A DNA stretch of 64,000 bases from Haloplanus rubicundus (GCF_003342675.1 NZ_CP031148.1:1364001-1428000); one strand, 5' to 3'. Positions 8,178 through 17,024 are shown, numbered from the stretch's first letter. Numbers and translations: made by a program. Notes: generated by a model not told the origin, from the sequence alone.

Positions 8178-9053
8178 ATGGACGAACGTGAATCACTCGC
8201 CGCGATTTACGAGTGGCTCCCCGATGCCGGTGACGACGCTGCCGTCGTCGATGATCTGATATTCACGACCGACATGCTCCACCAGCGGACCGATTTTCCG
8301 TCGGGGACGACACGATATACGGCCGGCTGGCGGGCCGTGGGTGCCTCCCTGTCCGATGTCGCCGCAATGGGAGCCGACGCGACCGCCGCCATCGCCGTGT
8401 ACGCAGCCCCCGAATTCGATCCCGACGAACTGCATGCCTTCATTGAGGGGGCCCAAGACGTGTGCGAACTAACGGACAGTCGATACGTCGGCGGTGATCT
8501 TGACCAGCACGATGAATTCACGGTTGCTTCCTCAGTGATCGGACACACCGACACCCCCACGCTCAGGTCGACGGCATCCCCCGGAGACGTCGTCTGTGTG
8601 ACCGGGACGCTCGGACGGACAGGGGCGGCCTTGCGACTGTTCGAGCGGGGCGCGCATGAGCGGGCGAATGCCCTCTTTCAGTTCGAACCCCGAGTCGCGG
8701 CTGGCCAGGCCATCGCCCCGTACGTCTCCGCGATGATGGATTCGAGCGACGGGCTGGCTCGCTCGCTCCATCAGTTAGCTGACGCGAGCGACTGCGGCTT
8801 CGCGATCGAATGGGATCGGGTTCCCCTCGACGAGACAGTCAGCGAGCTGGCGACGACAGACGCGGAAGGACGCGAATTCGGGCTCTACACGGGCGAGGAC
8901 TTCGAACTCGTGTTCACGATTCCCCACGATCGGATCGACGCTGCACGAGACGCATCCCCAGTCCCGATCTCGATCGTCGGAAACGTCACCGATCGTGACG
9001 TGCTAATCGATGACGAGCCGCTTCCCGATAGGGGGTACACGCATGGCCGCTGA
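8178..9053 (+). CDS. thiL: Thiamine-monophosphate kinase
   Basis: 291 residues of the PurM/ThiL fold: phosphorylates thiamine monophosphate to thiamine diphosphate in the cytosol. Seen: the acidic ATP/Mg site DAGDDAAVVDDLIFTTDM near the N terminus, then RAVGASLSDVAAMGADATAA, GDVVCVTGTLGRTGAA in the middle, and MMDSSDGLARSLHQLADAS followed by LYTGEDFELVFT. These are the ordered ThiL blocks. The frame is open to 8115, but MDERESLAAIYEW is the normal start. The N-terminal phosphate loop is shortened compared with bacterial ThiL (no GIGDD), as common in archaea. It is followed at 94 bases by a degraded TrmO-like ORF. Confidence 0.9.
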   Translation: MDERESLAAIYEWLPDAGDDAAVVDDLIFTTDMLHQRTDFPSGTTRYTAGWRAVGASLSDVAAMGADATAAIAVYAAPEFDPDELHAFIEGAQDVCELTDSRYVGGDLDQHDEFTVASSVIGHTDTPTLRSTASPGDVVCVTGTLGRTGAALRLFERGAHERANALFQFEPRVAAGQAIAPYVSAMMDSSDGLARSLHQLADASDCGFAIEWDRVPLDETVSELATTDAEGREFGLYTGEDFELVFTIPHDRIDAARDASPVPISIVGNVTDRDVLIDDEPLPDRGYTHGR

Positions 9054-9146
9054 GACGCGCGACGCGGGCCGACGGCTATCGACTCCGGTTACGCAGACGA
9101 GTGTGACCGTTCCGACGTACGCCGGTGCCGTACGGGAGGTCACACG

Positions 9147-9401
9147 ATGGCCATGGCCACGGTCGTCTACCATCCAATCGGCGTCGTCCGTTCGCCATTC
9201 GACACGCCCGGCCCGATGCGGCCGACCCCGATCAGTCTCACTGTCGTCCGCTTGATCGATATCAGGGATACCGTGCTCCACGTCGAGGGGCTTGATCTGG
9301 TGAATGGGACGCCCGTACTCGACACCAAATTACACTATCCCAAACCAGACGAGTACCATCGAGGACACCCTATAGCAGGCGTCCGAGTAGAGTACTCATG
9401 A
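9147..9401 (+). CDS. Mini TrmO-like protein with internal deletion
   Basis: An 84-residue ORF. Residues 10-20 (PIGVVRSPFDTPG) match the N terminus of TrmO/UPF0066, the SAM-dependent tRNA t6A37 N6-methylase. It then jumps directly to MRPTPISLTVVRLIDI, which corresponds to the K/R-R-P-N-P-I-G block normally about 60-70 residues further on, and continues with VLHVEGLDLVNGTPVLDTK. The middle of the beta-barrel is thus missing. TrmO proteins are usually 130-160 residues. The conserved asparagine and glycine of RPNPIG are T and S here. It is either a decaying gene or a reduced paralogue; I favour loss of the original activity. Confidence 0.6.
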   Translation: MAMATVVYHPIGVVRSPFDTPGPMRPTPISLTVVRLIDIRDTVLHVEGLDLVNGTPVLDTKLHYPKPDEYHRGHPIAGVRVEYS

Positions 9402-9530
9402 TCGCAGACAGGCACTCCGAGCGAGAGCGTGCCGTCCGCCACGGGGTTGGTTACTGAGCATTCCCAACCTGTGAGAATGGGCGAGCCACTGTTCGTACTC
9501 GTGTTTCGAGTATCACATGAGGCCCACACC

Positions 9531-9950
9531 ATGACAGTTGCCGACCTGATGCGGAAGGAAGTCGTAACGACATCCCCCGAGACGCCGGTCAACGAGGTAG
9601 CGACCGCGATGCGGGACGAAAACGTCGGAAGCGCCGTCGTCGTGGAGGATAATATCCCCGCTGGACTCGTGACTGACCGCGACATCACCGTTCGAGTCGC
9701 TGCGGATCAACTCGATCCGGCGGCGATGCCCGCAGAAAACATAATGACCGAGGACCCCGTCACGGTCGATGTCGACACCGGAGTCTTCGAACTGTGTAGC
9801 CGGATGTGTGAGGAAGGAGTCCGCCGGATGCCCGTCGTTGACGACGGTGAACTCGCCGGGATCATTACGCTCGACGACCTGACCGTTCTTCTGACCGGCG
9901 AGTTGAGGAATCTCGCTGGCGTCATCGAGGCGGAATCACCACCCTACTAG
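9531..9950 (+). CDS. CBS-pair protein
   Basis: 139 residues forming a single Bateman module: CBS1 about 1-60 (MTVADLMRKEVVTTSP, ending GLVTDRDI) and CBS2 about 70-130 (ENIMTEDPVTVD, ending GIITLDDL). Free-standing CBS pairs bind adenine nucleotides or SAM and act as sensors. The start ATG at 9531 is chosen because the open frame upstream encodes no CBS sequence. A near-identical architecture is found at 27149-27577 on the other strand. The stop codon runs into a strong hairpin. Actinobacterial Hrp1-type hypoxia proteins have the same design, but that is a parallel, not an assignment. Confidence 0.9.
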   Translation: MTVADLMRKEVVTTSPETPVNEVATAMRDENVGSAVVVEDNIPAGLVTDRDITVRVAADQLDPAAMPAENIMTEDPVTVDVDTGVFELCSRMCEEGVRRMPVVDDGELAGIITLDDLTVLLTGELRNLAGVIEAESPPY

Positions 9951-9974
9951 ACGGCGCCACGGGACGCGCCGTCT
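9949..9974 (+). terminator. Hairpin at CBS gene stop, possible terminator
   Basis: agacggcgc and gcgccgtct form a perfect 9-bp stem around an 8-base loop, beginning inside the TAG stop codon of the CBS gene. No T-tract follows, and haloarchaeal termination usually relies on T-runs, so it may instead stabilise the transcript 3' end. Confidence 0.45.
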
Positions 9975-10026
9975 CGGTCGGCTTCGATCCGTTTGAATTT
10001 GTAGGCAGAGGGAGGATACAACACTC

Positions 10027-10764
10027 GTGAACGAACCCGTATACATCATCGGCAGTCTCCTCGTCGCCAGCTTGCTTTCGGCAAGTGGGGCACTGATCAT
10101 CGTGTTCGGTGAGGAACGACTCGACGTGTGGAAGCGCTACCTGACATCTCTTTCTGTCGGGGCGATCTTCGGCGGTGCATTCATCCATCTGATTCCTCGA
10201 TACGCCGCCGGATTCGGGTTCACTCAGTTGGCGGGGCTCGTCGTCGTGCTCAGCCTCGTTGGCTCGTACGCGCTCGAAGAGGTGGTTCACTGGCACTGTC
10301 ACCGCCACTGTGAATTCGAGGCGTTCTCGGTCACGCTCGTCGTCGGTGACGCCATCCACAACGTCATCGACGGCATCATCGTCGCGAGCAGTTACTACGT
10401 CTCGCTGCCCGTAGGCGTCGCAGCGACGCTCGCGATCATGTTTCACAAGGTTCCCAAGGAGATCGGCGACTTCGGTGTCCTGCTGCAGGGTGGTATTTCC
10501 AAGTGGCGCGCTGTCGAGATCAACGTCCTCACCAACGTCTTCGGGTTCGCCGGTGCCATCGGCGTTATCGTCTTCTCGGGTGTCGGAGGACTCATCGGAT
10601 TCCTCCTCCCGCTGGCGATCGGGAACTTCGTCTACGTGGCCGGTGCCGATCTGTTGCCCGAGATACGCACCGAAGAGTCTAATTCGCTGCTCCAGCTCGC
10701 CATCATCCTCGGAGGTATCGGGATCATGTACGGCATCACATTTCTCAAGCCGCTGCTCTCGTGA
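10027..10764 (+). CDS. ZIP-family divalent metal transporter
   Basis: 245 residues with about eight membrane segments. The diagnostic fourth-helix motif GDAIHNVIDGIIV and fifth-helix motif HKVPKEIGDF carry the metal-ligand His, Asn, Asp and Glu residues of ZIP zinc/iron importers. A histidine-rich loop (WHCHRHCE, near residue 88-95) between helices three and four is a likely metal-sensing or delivery loop. Translation starts at GTG. It follows the CBS gene after a hairpin and is convergent with the APC permease gene at 10892. Zinc, iron or manganese are all possible substrates. Confidence 0.9.
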   Translation: MNEPVYIIGSLLVASLLSASGALIIVFGEERLDVWKRYLTSLSVGAIFGGAFIHLIPRYAAGFGFTQLAGLVVVLSLVGSYALEEVVHWHCHRHCEFEAFSVTLVVGDAIHNVIDGIIVASSYYVSLPVGVAATLAIMFHKVPKEIGDFGVLLQGGISKWRAVEINVLTNVFGFAGAIGVIVFSGVGGLIGFLLPLAIGNFVYVAGADLLPEIRTEESNSLLQLAIILGGIGIMYGITFLKPLLS

Positions 10765-10891
10765 TTCGGCCGATTCACTCCAATCCTGGGCGGTGATAGG
10801 GAGCGTTACCTGCTTTCGTGACCACCAAGCACTACCGTGCTTCCCGTAGTAGATGGGGTCTCCGGAGTGGCCGTTCGAATCGGCAGTCATG

Positions 10892-12103
10892 TTACCACGT
10901 GAGTACGTAGAACACGATCAGCCCGAGACACGAAACCAGCCCTGCAACTGCGGTGATCGACAGTTGGCCGACGTTAAGCGGCGTTCGAAACCCCCGTTCC
11001 AGATCTGGTCGTGAATACCGGAGTTTCAGTAACGCGGCGTTCACCAGCACGAAGACAATTAATAGCATGAGATTGGCCAATCCTGCCACGAGTCCGATAT
11101 CGCCGAGGAAAATGAAAGGAATCGTGATGAGTCCGACTACCACCACTGCATAGTGTGGTGTTTGACGGGACGAGTGAACACGAGAGAACATCTCCGGAAA
11201 TACGTGGTACTCCGATTTCGACACGCCGTAGAACAGGCGCGAGGTCGAGATCTGGAGGATGAGTACAGTGTTCGTCGTCGAGAAGAGAGCGATTGCGCCG
11301 AGCACTGTTGACCCGAGCGGTCCCCAACCGACCCGGGCAACCTCTGCCAGCGGCGACGCCGAACGGCCTAGAACGCGCCAGTCGACCAGCGCGACCGCGG
11401 ATAACCCGACCAGTACGTACAGGAGCGTCGTAATACCGATAGAGAGGAGGATAGCGCGCGGGATCGTCACGGTCGCGTCCTCGGTCTCCTCGGAGAGATT
11501 GACGATCGATCCGAAGCCAAGATAGGCGAAGAAGATCAGAAACGCCGCGTGGATGACGCCGAATACGCCGTTCGGGGCGTGGAGGACCTCGGCGTTACCC
11601 CAAGAACCACTCGCGATCCAGATGATTATCACCAGTCCGGCGACCTCGATCCCGGTAAAGAGGATATTTATTTTGGTGGATAGTTCGATCCCCCAGTAGT
11701 TGACGCCGGTCATGACTACGACGAGGAGAACGGCGATCGGGATCGACGGCACGTCGACGAAGGAAGAGAGATAGCCCGAGAAGGCCAATGCCACCGCCGC
11801 GGACGAGATGGCGCCCATGGATAACCGGCCGAGGGCTGTCACGTCTGAGATAATTTCTCGGTCGAACGCCTCGCGAACGTAGATGTAATCACCTTCCGCT
11901 TTGGGGAAAATCGAGGCGAGTTCGGCATAGCTCAAGCCCGTCAATGACGCGATCAGGGCAGCCAGCAGAAACGATATCGCGATCGAGCCGCCGGTCACGC
12001 CCGTCGCCTCGCCGAGAATCGCGTAAATACCGGCGCCGAGGATCAGGCCAACGCCGTAGACGATCGCTTCGAGGAGTCCGAGTTCCCGACGCAACTCCGG
12101 CAT
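10892..12103 (-). CDS. APC-superfamily amino acid permease
   Basis: 403 residues with 11-12 membrane segments. The first helix carries the APC unwinding motif in GVGLILGAGIYAILGEATG and the next region SYAELASIFPKAEGDYIYV is the conserved cytoplasmic block of cationic or neutral amino acid permeases. NLSEETEDATVTIPRAILLS around residue 200 is another family signature. Haloarchaeal relatives often have a C-terminal UspA domain; this one does not. Substrate is unknown. The start ATG is followed upstream by 760 bases with no intact gene. Confidence 0.88.
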   Translation of the reverse strand: MPELRRELGLLEAIVYGVGLILGAGIYAILGEATGVTGGSIAISFLLAALIASLTGLSYAELASIFPKAEGDYIYVREAFDREIISDVTALGRLSMGAISSAAVALAFSGYLSSFVDVPSIPIAVLLVVVMTGVNYWGIELSTKINILFTGIEVAGLVIIIWIASGSWGNAEVLHAPNGVFGVIHAAFLIFFAYLGFGSIVNLSEETEDATVTIPRAILLSIGITTLLYVLVGLSAVALVDWRVLGRSASPLAEVARVGWGPLGSTVLGAIALFSTTNTVLILQISTSRLFYGVSKSEYHVFPEMFSRVHSSRQTPHYAVVVVGLITIPFIFLGDIGLVAGLANLMLLIVFVLVNAALLKLRYSRPDLERGFRTPLNVGQLSITAVAGLVSCLGLIVFYVLTW

Positions 12104-12599
12104 CAGTCACCCTGTCTCGTAGACGACATAAAAAACACCGCGTTCGAGGGGACCGACGCGCAGCGAGGCCGACCACAGTGCCGGGAACGGGGTGGCCGCC
12201 AGGTCGTGATTGGACAACGCACGTATTTCAGGTCTATCTGGACGCGAAACGACCCTGCATGGATCCACAGCGAACTCTGCTGCCACAGTAGCCGGGACAA
12301 CGGACCAATCTGCCTTCACCGTACGTGTCTCGACGGCCACCCCGGGCCGTAACTCCGCAGAACCCGTTACATGTCGATCAGATGTGGTGGGAGATGCGAT
12401 AGTTGCCTGTGTTTGGATATTCCCGTAACAAGAGTATAGATGTTACAAAAAATGTTGCTAAAATATACATATTAAGAATTTGTACTTTATAGTAGCCGAT
12501 GCGGGCTCAGTGACCGAGTCCGTGGATAGTTCGGAGGGGCCCGCTCCGACGACGTGACCGTCCCTCCCTCTCTCCTCGAGTCCCTTCCGCCTGACCTCC
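12104..12599. other. Gap with AT-rich patch, no gene recognised
   Basis: No ORF here has convincing coding character. The most distinct feature is an AT-rich patch at about 12425-12495, with several overlapping TATA-like boxes, which contrasts with the surrounding GC-rich DNA. A 9-base string tatagtagc at about 12490 matches the tip of the palindromic element at 3663 but lacks a partner arm. Confidence 0.5.
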
Positions 12600-12720
12600 G
12601 AGAACCTCGTGTTCGCCGATAAGCACGATATCAGCTTCCATCTCCTCGGAGTAGTTGAGAACGACTTCGTGTGGATTCGCGTCGAATACCCCCTTCGGCT
12701 GCCTCGTTGAATCGAGTCGG
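12600..12720 (-). pseudogene. UspA fragment
   Basis: Read on the reverse strand, one frame gives VFDANPHEVVLNYSEEMEAD followed by IVLIGEHEVL. This is the fourth strand region and start of the ATP loop of a universal stress protein (compare PHEVILDYAEEHDADLIVMG in the family). Just upstream, NEAAEGG in a different frame matches the preceding UspA helix, implying a frameshift. The loop ends in GEHE with no GRTG, and nothing N- or C-terminal is left. A clear fossil, not an expressed gene. Confidence 0.6.
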
Positions 12721-12726
12721 GATCAC

Positions 12727-12869
12727 TCTTTGATGTCTCGCTGGAGGTGGGTGGCGGCGGCCGAGCGGAGATCGTCGACTCGATCGGTCAGGAAACGCAC
12801 CTCGTATCCAGCATAGCCGCCGACCCCGACACCGTTCGACGACGTCGGAACCCCGTTCTGTCTCGACCG
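12727..12869 (-). other. Unassigned coding-like fragment
   Basis: Immediately after the stop of the DUF2267 gene a frame without start codon reads GYAGYEVRFLTDRVDDLRSA and ends HLQRDIKE. The amino acid composition is acidic and plausible for a haloarchaeal protein C terminus. I cannot name the family. It could be the tail of a lost gene between the UspA fossil and the DUF2267 gene. Confidence 0.25.
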
Positions 12870-13247
12870 CTAGGAGAACAACGTGTCGTAGGATGCGGGC
12901 AGTTGTGTCTGCATGCGGTCGAGTTCTGGTTCCGTGACGTCGACCCGAAGCGCCTCGAATACAGCTTGTGCGTAGGTCAACGCTTGATTCTTCGAGTCGA
13001 GACCGGCACGCTCTGCAACTCGTGACAAGAATTCGTCGAAGGAGAACGAACCTTCGGACCACGATTCGGGATCGACCGACCACGTCTGGAGAGCGGCTGG
13101 AAGAAAGTCCGCGATGTCAAGCCCCTCCTCGTGCGAGATGCGCTCGGCGAGTGTCCGAAGCGTCGCCTCGATCACCTCCAGCGCGCGCTCCTCCGTCTCG
13201 ATGTCCGTTCGCTCTCTGAGTCCGTCGACGATGGCAGCGGTCGTCAT
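12870..13247 (-). CDS. DUF2267 protein, single domain
   Basis: 125 residues, all one DUF2267 domain: an all-helical unit with ALEVIEATLRTLAERISHEE near 23-42, the DIADFLPAALQ block, and SFDEFLSRVAERAG followed by DRMQTQLPASYDTLFS at the end. The LPxxxxxLF tail is shared with the other two DUF2267 genes here. Function is unknown; in bacteria the domain travels with universal stress and acetate-metabolism genes in hypoxia or dormancy clusters. It ends close to gene fossils and may have been trapped at a breakpoint. Confidence 0.87.
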   Translation of the reverse strand: MTTAAIVDGLRERTDIETEERALEVIEATLRTLAERISHEEGLDIADFLPAALQTWSVDPESWSEGSFSFDEFLSRVAERAGLDSKNQALTYAQAVFEALRVDVTEPELDRMQTQLPASYDTLFS

Positions 13248-13559
13248 ATTAGGTCACCACTTACACCATCGAACCGAGTACACGTCAAGATACGGGCCAC
13301 CCCATCCGCCGCCACAGGCTCACGTCCGATCGATTGCGAGGCCGTAGTCAGCGTCGCCGTTATATCGGCATCGACGAACCCGGTCCTGCGGAACCGAATC
13401 ATCCGTCCTGTTCGACGACGGAGATAGTATGCAACGCCGCCTCGAACGCGACAGCTGGATCGATACTGTTTCCACGGCCTCCTCCGAACCCTCTCTTCGG
13501 ACCGGTGGAATCACGATTTGGCGATGCATCCCGAGTGGTCGCCGGGGAGTGAGCGAGTG
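13248..13559. other. Intergenic stretch, nothing recognised
   Basis: Both strands contain only short arginine-rich frames that look like chance reading of GC-rich DNA. I see no RNA fold, repeat or gene remnant of note. Presumably it carries the promoter for the DUF2267 gene at its left end, where ATATTAGG precedes the ATG in reverse. Confidence 0.5.
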
Positions 13560-13877
13560 TCAGACGCCCCGGTCACGTTTCGGATCGCGGCCGAGTATAC
13601 TCGCGACGGATTCGACGCGGTCCTCGACGTGCTGTTCGCGATCTCGTAGTTCGTCGATCTCCAGCGACGAGATGACGCGATCGCCCCCAACGGCGTTGTG
13701 TGCCGCACGGACGGCGTCGAACACCGTATCAACGTCGTCGGCTTCGATGACGGTGTCAGTCGCGGTTAATTCGTACGAGATGTCGTACTCTTCGAGCGCC
13801 TCGATTGCCTGTGCGATGTCGTCCGAAAGACTCCCGTCGTGGACTGGAATCACTTCGAACCGAGCGATTACTGTCAT
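13560..13877 (-). CDS. MTH1187-family thiamine-binding protein
   Basis: 105 residues. The fold of the MTH1187/YkoF-type thiamine-binding family is suggested by MTVIARFEVIPVHDGSLSDD at the N terminus, the central YELTATDTVIEADDVDTVFDAV, and AHNAVGGDRVISSLEID. Members bind thiamine or its precursor HMP and lack catalytic residues. The frame is open for another 159 codons upstream, but only the part from the ATG at 13877 shows family similarity. Together with thiL at 8178 it is the second thiamine-related gene in this region, although they are not in one operon. Confidence 0.82.
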   Translation of the reverse strand: MTVIARFEVIPVHDGSLSDDIAQAIEALEEYDISYELTATDTVIEADDVDTVFDAVRAAHNAVGGDRVISSLEIDELRDREQHVEDRVESVASILGRDPKRDRGV

Positions 13878-14060
13878 GGGCGATGGCTCCATCGGTGAAA
13901 CGGTGGTTGCTCCACCTTCGACCAGCATTCGTTGGCAATACATATAATCGTCCCGACCAGTCACCGGGAGACTGTGGACCCTTCGATGCCCTTCCAATCT
14001 TAGCGACGAGACCGGGCCATCTCCCAAGTCTTTACCTCCGTAGCTCTCCACACCTGAGTC

Positions 14061-14342
14061 GTGCCACTGAACGAGATAGCGACCACGATGGGCGAGATCG
14101 GTTCCGGTGCGTGGGAACTCCGGATCGAAGGTGGGGAGACCATCGACGCATTTTTCGACGAAGTCGAGGTGAGCGAGGAGCGTGGGTTCCACGCAGAGGG
14201 CCGCAACGAAGAACGAGGGATGTTGTACGAACTCACGACTGGCAAGCAACCGGGCGGACCGGTTCGTCTCCGTCGCAGACCACTCGACAGCGAGGAGTGG
14301 GAAGAGGCCGGAGCCGTCGTCGAGGCCGTCAAGCAGGGGTGA
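14061..14342 (+). CDS. Small hypothetical protein
   Basis: 93 residues from a GTG start (MPLNEIATTMGEIGSGAWEL), acidic, with EVEVSEERGFHAEGRNEERG in the centre and charged strands after. An ATG ten codons in is an alternative. No known domain is recognised; the mixed alternating charge pattern suggests a small beta-rich soluble protein. It is divergent from the thiamine-binding gene and followed by the YwbE gene with about 90 bases between, so the two could share an mRNA. Confidence 0.6.
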   Translation: MPLNEIATTMGEIGSGAWELRIEGGETIDAFFDEVEVSEERGFHAEGRNEERGMLYELTTGKQPGGPVRLRRRPLDSEEWEEAGAVVEAVKQG

Positions 14343-14435
14343 GAGCGTACTCACGAAATACCGATACGACGCGGCTCTTTTCGGCGGCTGAGAACGATGT
14401 GCACCATCTATATGTGCGCCGTCGGAGGTCGAAGT

Positions 14436-14630
14436 ATGTCAGCTGATCTACCTACGAGAGACGAACTCAGACAAGGAATGACCGTGGAGATCGAGCAGGT
14501 GAACGGGGATCGCATCGTGGGCGAGGTAGGCGTCGTCCTCACGGATGAACGAACTCATCCCGAGGGAATCCTCGTGAAGCTAAAATCCGGGGCGGAGGGG
14601 CGCGTCAAACAGATCGGCCCCGAGATCTGA
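14436..14630 (+). CDS. YwbE family small protein
   Basis: 64 residues. RQGMTVEIEQ, then VLTDERTHPEGILVKLKSG and GRVKQI match the YwbE/DUF2196 family almost throughout its length: a small beta-barrel of unknown function found in bacteria and haloarchaea. I start at the ATG at 14436 because it gives MSADLPTRDELRQGM, aligning with relatives; an upstream ATG at 14397 would add a cysteine-containing lead not seen in the family. A TATA-like CTATATG lies about 25-30 bases before the ATG. Confidence 0.85.
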   Translation: MSADLPTRDELRQGMTVEIEQVNGDRIVGEVGVVLTDERTHPEGILVKLKSGAEGRVKQIGPEI

Positions 14631-14933
14631 CAAGCAGCGCCCCCGTTCGTCAGCCTGTTCTGCCAAACGCGGTGAGACCGACGGGCGCGTCCGCTGCAGT
14701 AGTGACCGGCGATGGGAACGCCTCCCTACGAACCCCGGGACTTCCCCAGCGGTCGAACCATTCGGGACTATCGGTTGATGAGGCGATCCTAGCCATATCG
14801 TCGGTGCGAATGAGCACGCATCGGTGCCTCATACCGACAGTCATTCCCCCGAAGAACAACCTGTGAGGGTAGCCGACAACGCGTACGACGACGAGTTGTG
14901 GGGAAAAGAGAGTAATAGAGTCGATTGAGGCAT

Positions 14934-15701
14934 TCAGACTTCGAAGTCGAACAGTGAGTCGAACTCGGTCGGTAGTTGGTCGAGAGCGTGCTCGAGTTCG
15001 TGGGACGGAACCACCTCAGCCAGTACGCCGGCGACGACGCGAACCCATTTGCGAGCTGCCTCGTTGGAGACATCAGCTCGCCGGGCGACTCGGTCGACGA
15101 ACTCGTCCGCCGAGAACGCTGCCGCGTTGGGAGACTCTTGATCGATCACCCACGTCCCCGCCTCACCCTCGAGATAGCGCGAGAGGTCCTCGGCCTCACC
15201 CCGAGTGAGCCGCTCGCCCAGCGTTTCGATGACGGCACGGGCGACTGTTTCTGCCTCGACGTCCGGGGGGAAGGCGGCACGTTCGGCGACGAGGGTCACG
15301 AACGGTCGTCCGACCGGCACGGGCTCCACGTCGAAGAGGCGTCCGTAGTTCGAGGGGAGCTGGGCTTGTGCGTTTTCGAGTTCGTCGACGCCAACACGCC
15401 CCGCGACGACAGCGACGACCGCCCGTGCGCACCGCTCGACATCACTATCGGCGATGTCAGCCTCTCCCCCCACCTGTTCGAGGAACGTTTCGTAGGGCAT
15501 CGGTTCGTCTCTTTTCCGACTCGCTCCGACGAGTACATTACCGGAATCTGAGGGAAGAAACTCCGCGAGGTCGCGGGCCTCGCCGACGGAGAGACTGCTC
15601 CCGAGATTCCGGAGCGTCGCACGCGTCACCGCCTTGGCCTGCTCTCGTGACGCGAAGTCGCCCGTACGATACACCTGGTCGAGGATGTCAGTTTCGGTCA
15701 T
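14934..15701 (-). CDS. Tandem DUF2267 protein
   Basis: 255 residues made of two DUF2267 domains. Domain 1 spans about 1-125 (ATLRNLGSSLSVGEARDLAE, ending AQLPSNYGRLFD); domain 2 about 132-255 (AVIETLGERLTRGEAEDLSR, ending DQLPTEFDSLFD). The repeated LPxxxxxLFD ends show an internal duplication. The family has no known activity. A palindrome, ccggac-ggagc-gtccgg at 15714-15730, lies 12 bases before the start codon and could be an operator. It is one of three DUF2267 genes in 20 kb. Confidence 0.87.
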   Translation of the reverse strand: MTETDILDQVYRTGDFASREQAKAVTRATLRNLGSSLSVGEARDLAEFLPSDSGNVLVGASRKRDEPMPYETFLEQVGGEADIADSDVERCARAVVAVVAGRVGVDELENAQAQLPSNYGRLFDVEPVPVGRPFVTLVAERAAFPPDVEAETVARAVIETLGERLTRGEAEDLSRYLEGEAGTWVIDQESPNAAAFSADEFVDRVARRADVSNEAARKWVRVVAGVLAEVVPSHELEHALDQLPTEFDSLFDFEV

Positions 15702-15995
15702 GATCGATCTGATCCGGACGGAGCGTCCGGTCGCTTTCCGCCAGCCATGATGGAACGCCGAATCGGCCAGTGGTCTGGATAACGCAAGCCGATTGCTCTG
15801 ACTCGACTCTCTATCCGCTCGTGTAATGACGGCTGGGAGGTAGTTAGACGAACGGGGACATTCTCACTGAGTGACAGGGGCCCGTGTCCGGAACCGGCAT
15901 CGCACCTGGTGAGCTTCCGAACATATCTTCCTCGACCGTGTTCGGCCGGTGCACGCGCCGACAACGTGGCTGTGTTTCGCTGTGGCGGTGTTCCT

Positions 15996-17024
15996 TCACT
16001 CGCGACCGCCGCGGTATCCCAGTTCGTCGCCGAGGTCCGCGAAAATGCTCTCCTCGCGGTCGGCGATGTCACTAACCATGCTCGCAGCCTCAGCGAAGAG
16101 TTCCGGCTGGGGCTCATTCTGTTCCAGAATCTCGGCCAGATGCTCCGAGACGGTTTGCCACTCTCTACTGACGAGCTGCATCCGGTCGGCGAGATCGGGG
16201 GTGAGGTCGGTCTGCTGTCCCAGTTCCCCGAGTGCTTCGGCGTAGAGGCTGCGGAACGCTGCGCCCTCTCCGTGCTCGTCGATAGCTCGACGGGCCGCAC
16301 GTACCGGCCTGTCCGCGTCCGGAAGGTCCGGCCACCTGCCGAGATAGTCCGCGAACGACCGTAGTGCGGGGAGTCCTTCCTCGCCGGGACCGCGCGCATC
16401 CCGTTTCACGTCGAGTGGATTCAGCATGTACGTTGCGGCCTGTCTGAGGCCGGCTGCGGTTGCGTCAGTTTCGTCTTCGGTGCGTGCGGCTCGCGTCACG
16501 ACGAGATATTCGTTCTGCAGAGACACGAACCGCTCATCGACCCAGGCGTCCGCGAGCGTCGAGCGGGAAATCGTCTGGCGGTTTTCCATTGTCCCGTCCG
16601 AGAGCTGTACGGTCTCGTCCTCGTACCCGATCAACACGGCGACGTGCGGTGGGACGTGATCCGGTTCTTCCGAGAGATAGTCTAGGGACGTCGGGTCGAG
16701 AAACAGGACTACCGGATCATCTTCGTCGATGTGTCCGGTCACGCTGTCCCAAGCCGTCTCGAAGTCATCTCCCCGCCGATACGAATTCGGGATGCCGAGT
16801 CGCTCGAAAAAGGCCCGTTCCAGCCAGGTTGGACTGGCCCGGAACGTGACCCAAGACTCGTCCGGGTACTCGTAGAGGACGAACGCCGGGCCGCCACCGA
16901 TGCCGAAACAGGCAGCCTCGCTGTAGTTCCATCCGTAGTACTCCGCAACGTTCCGGAGCGCCATCGCTCCGCAGTGTCCGCCAGATTGGTGATCGTACCC
17001 TTCGATTATCTCCATACCTGCCAT
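15996..17024 (-). CDS. BtrH N-terminal domain / DUF4872 protein
   Basis: 342 residues. Residues 1-160 match the BtrH-type papain-like domain: GYDHQSGGHCGAMALRNVAE contains the candidate nucleophile Cys18, and PPHVAVLIGYED about residue 126 supplies a candidate histidine. Residues 165-342 fit DUF4872, a helical partner domain (MLNPLDVKRDARG and later AEALGELGQQTD). BtrH transfers an acyl side chain from a carrier protein in butirosin synthesis; no carrier protein or biosynthetic partner is visible here, so the substrate is unknown. An ATG three codons in is a possible alternative start. Confidence 0.75.
   Translation of the reverse strand: MAGMEIIEGYDHQSGGHCGAMALRNVAEYYGWNYSEAACFGIGGGPAFVLYEYPDESWVTFRASPTWLERAFFERLGIPNSYRRGDDFETAWDSVTGHIDEDDPVVLFLDPTSLDYLSEEPDHVPPHVAVLIGYEDETVQLSDGTMENRQTISRSTLADAWVDERFVSLQNEYLVVTRAARTEDETDATAAGLRQAATYMLNPLDVKRDARGPGEEGLPALRSFADYLGRWPDLPDADRPVRAARRAIDEHGEGAAFRSLYAEALGELGQQTDLTPDLADRMQLVSREWQTVSEHLAEILEQNEPQPELFAEAASMVSDIADREESIFADLGDELGYRGGRE

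Noticed and set aside
9922-10890. 322-codon reverse ORF opposite the ZIP transporter gene
   Set aside because: Its sequence is the low-complexity acidic/arginine mix produced by antisense reading of GC-rich DNA, while the forward strand encodes a clear ZIP transporter with motifs.
12484-12498. tatagtagc match to the palindrome at 3663
   Set aside because: Only nine bases match and there is no second arm, so it is compatible with chance.
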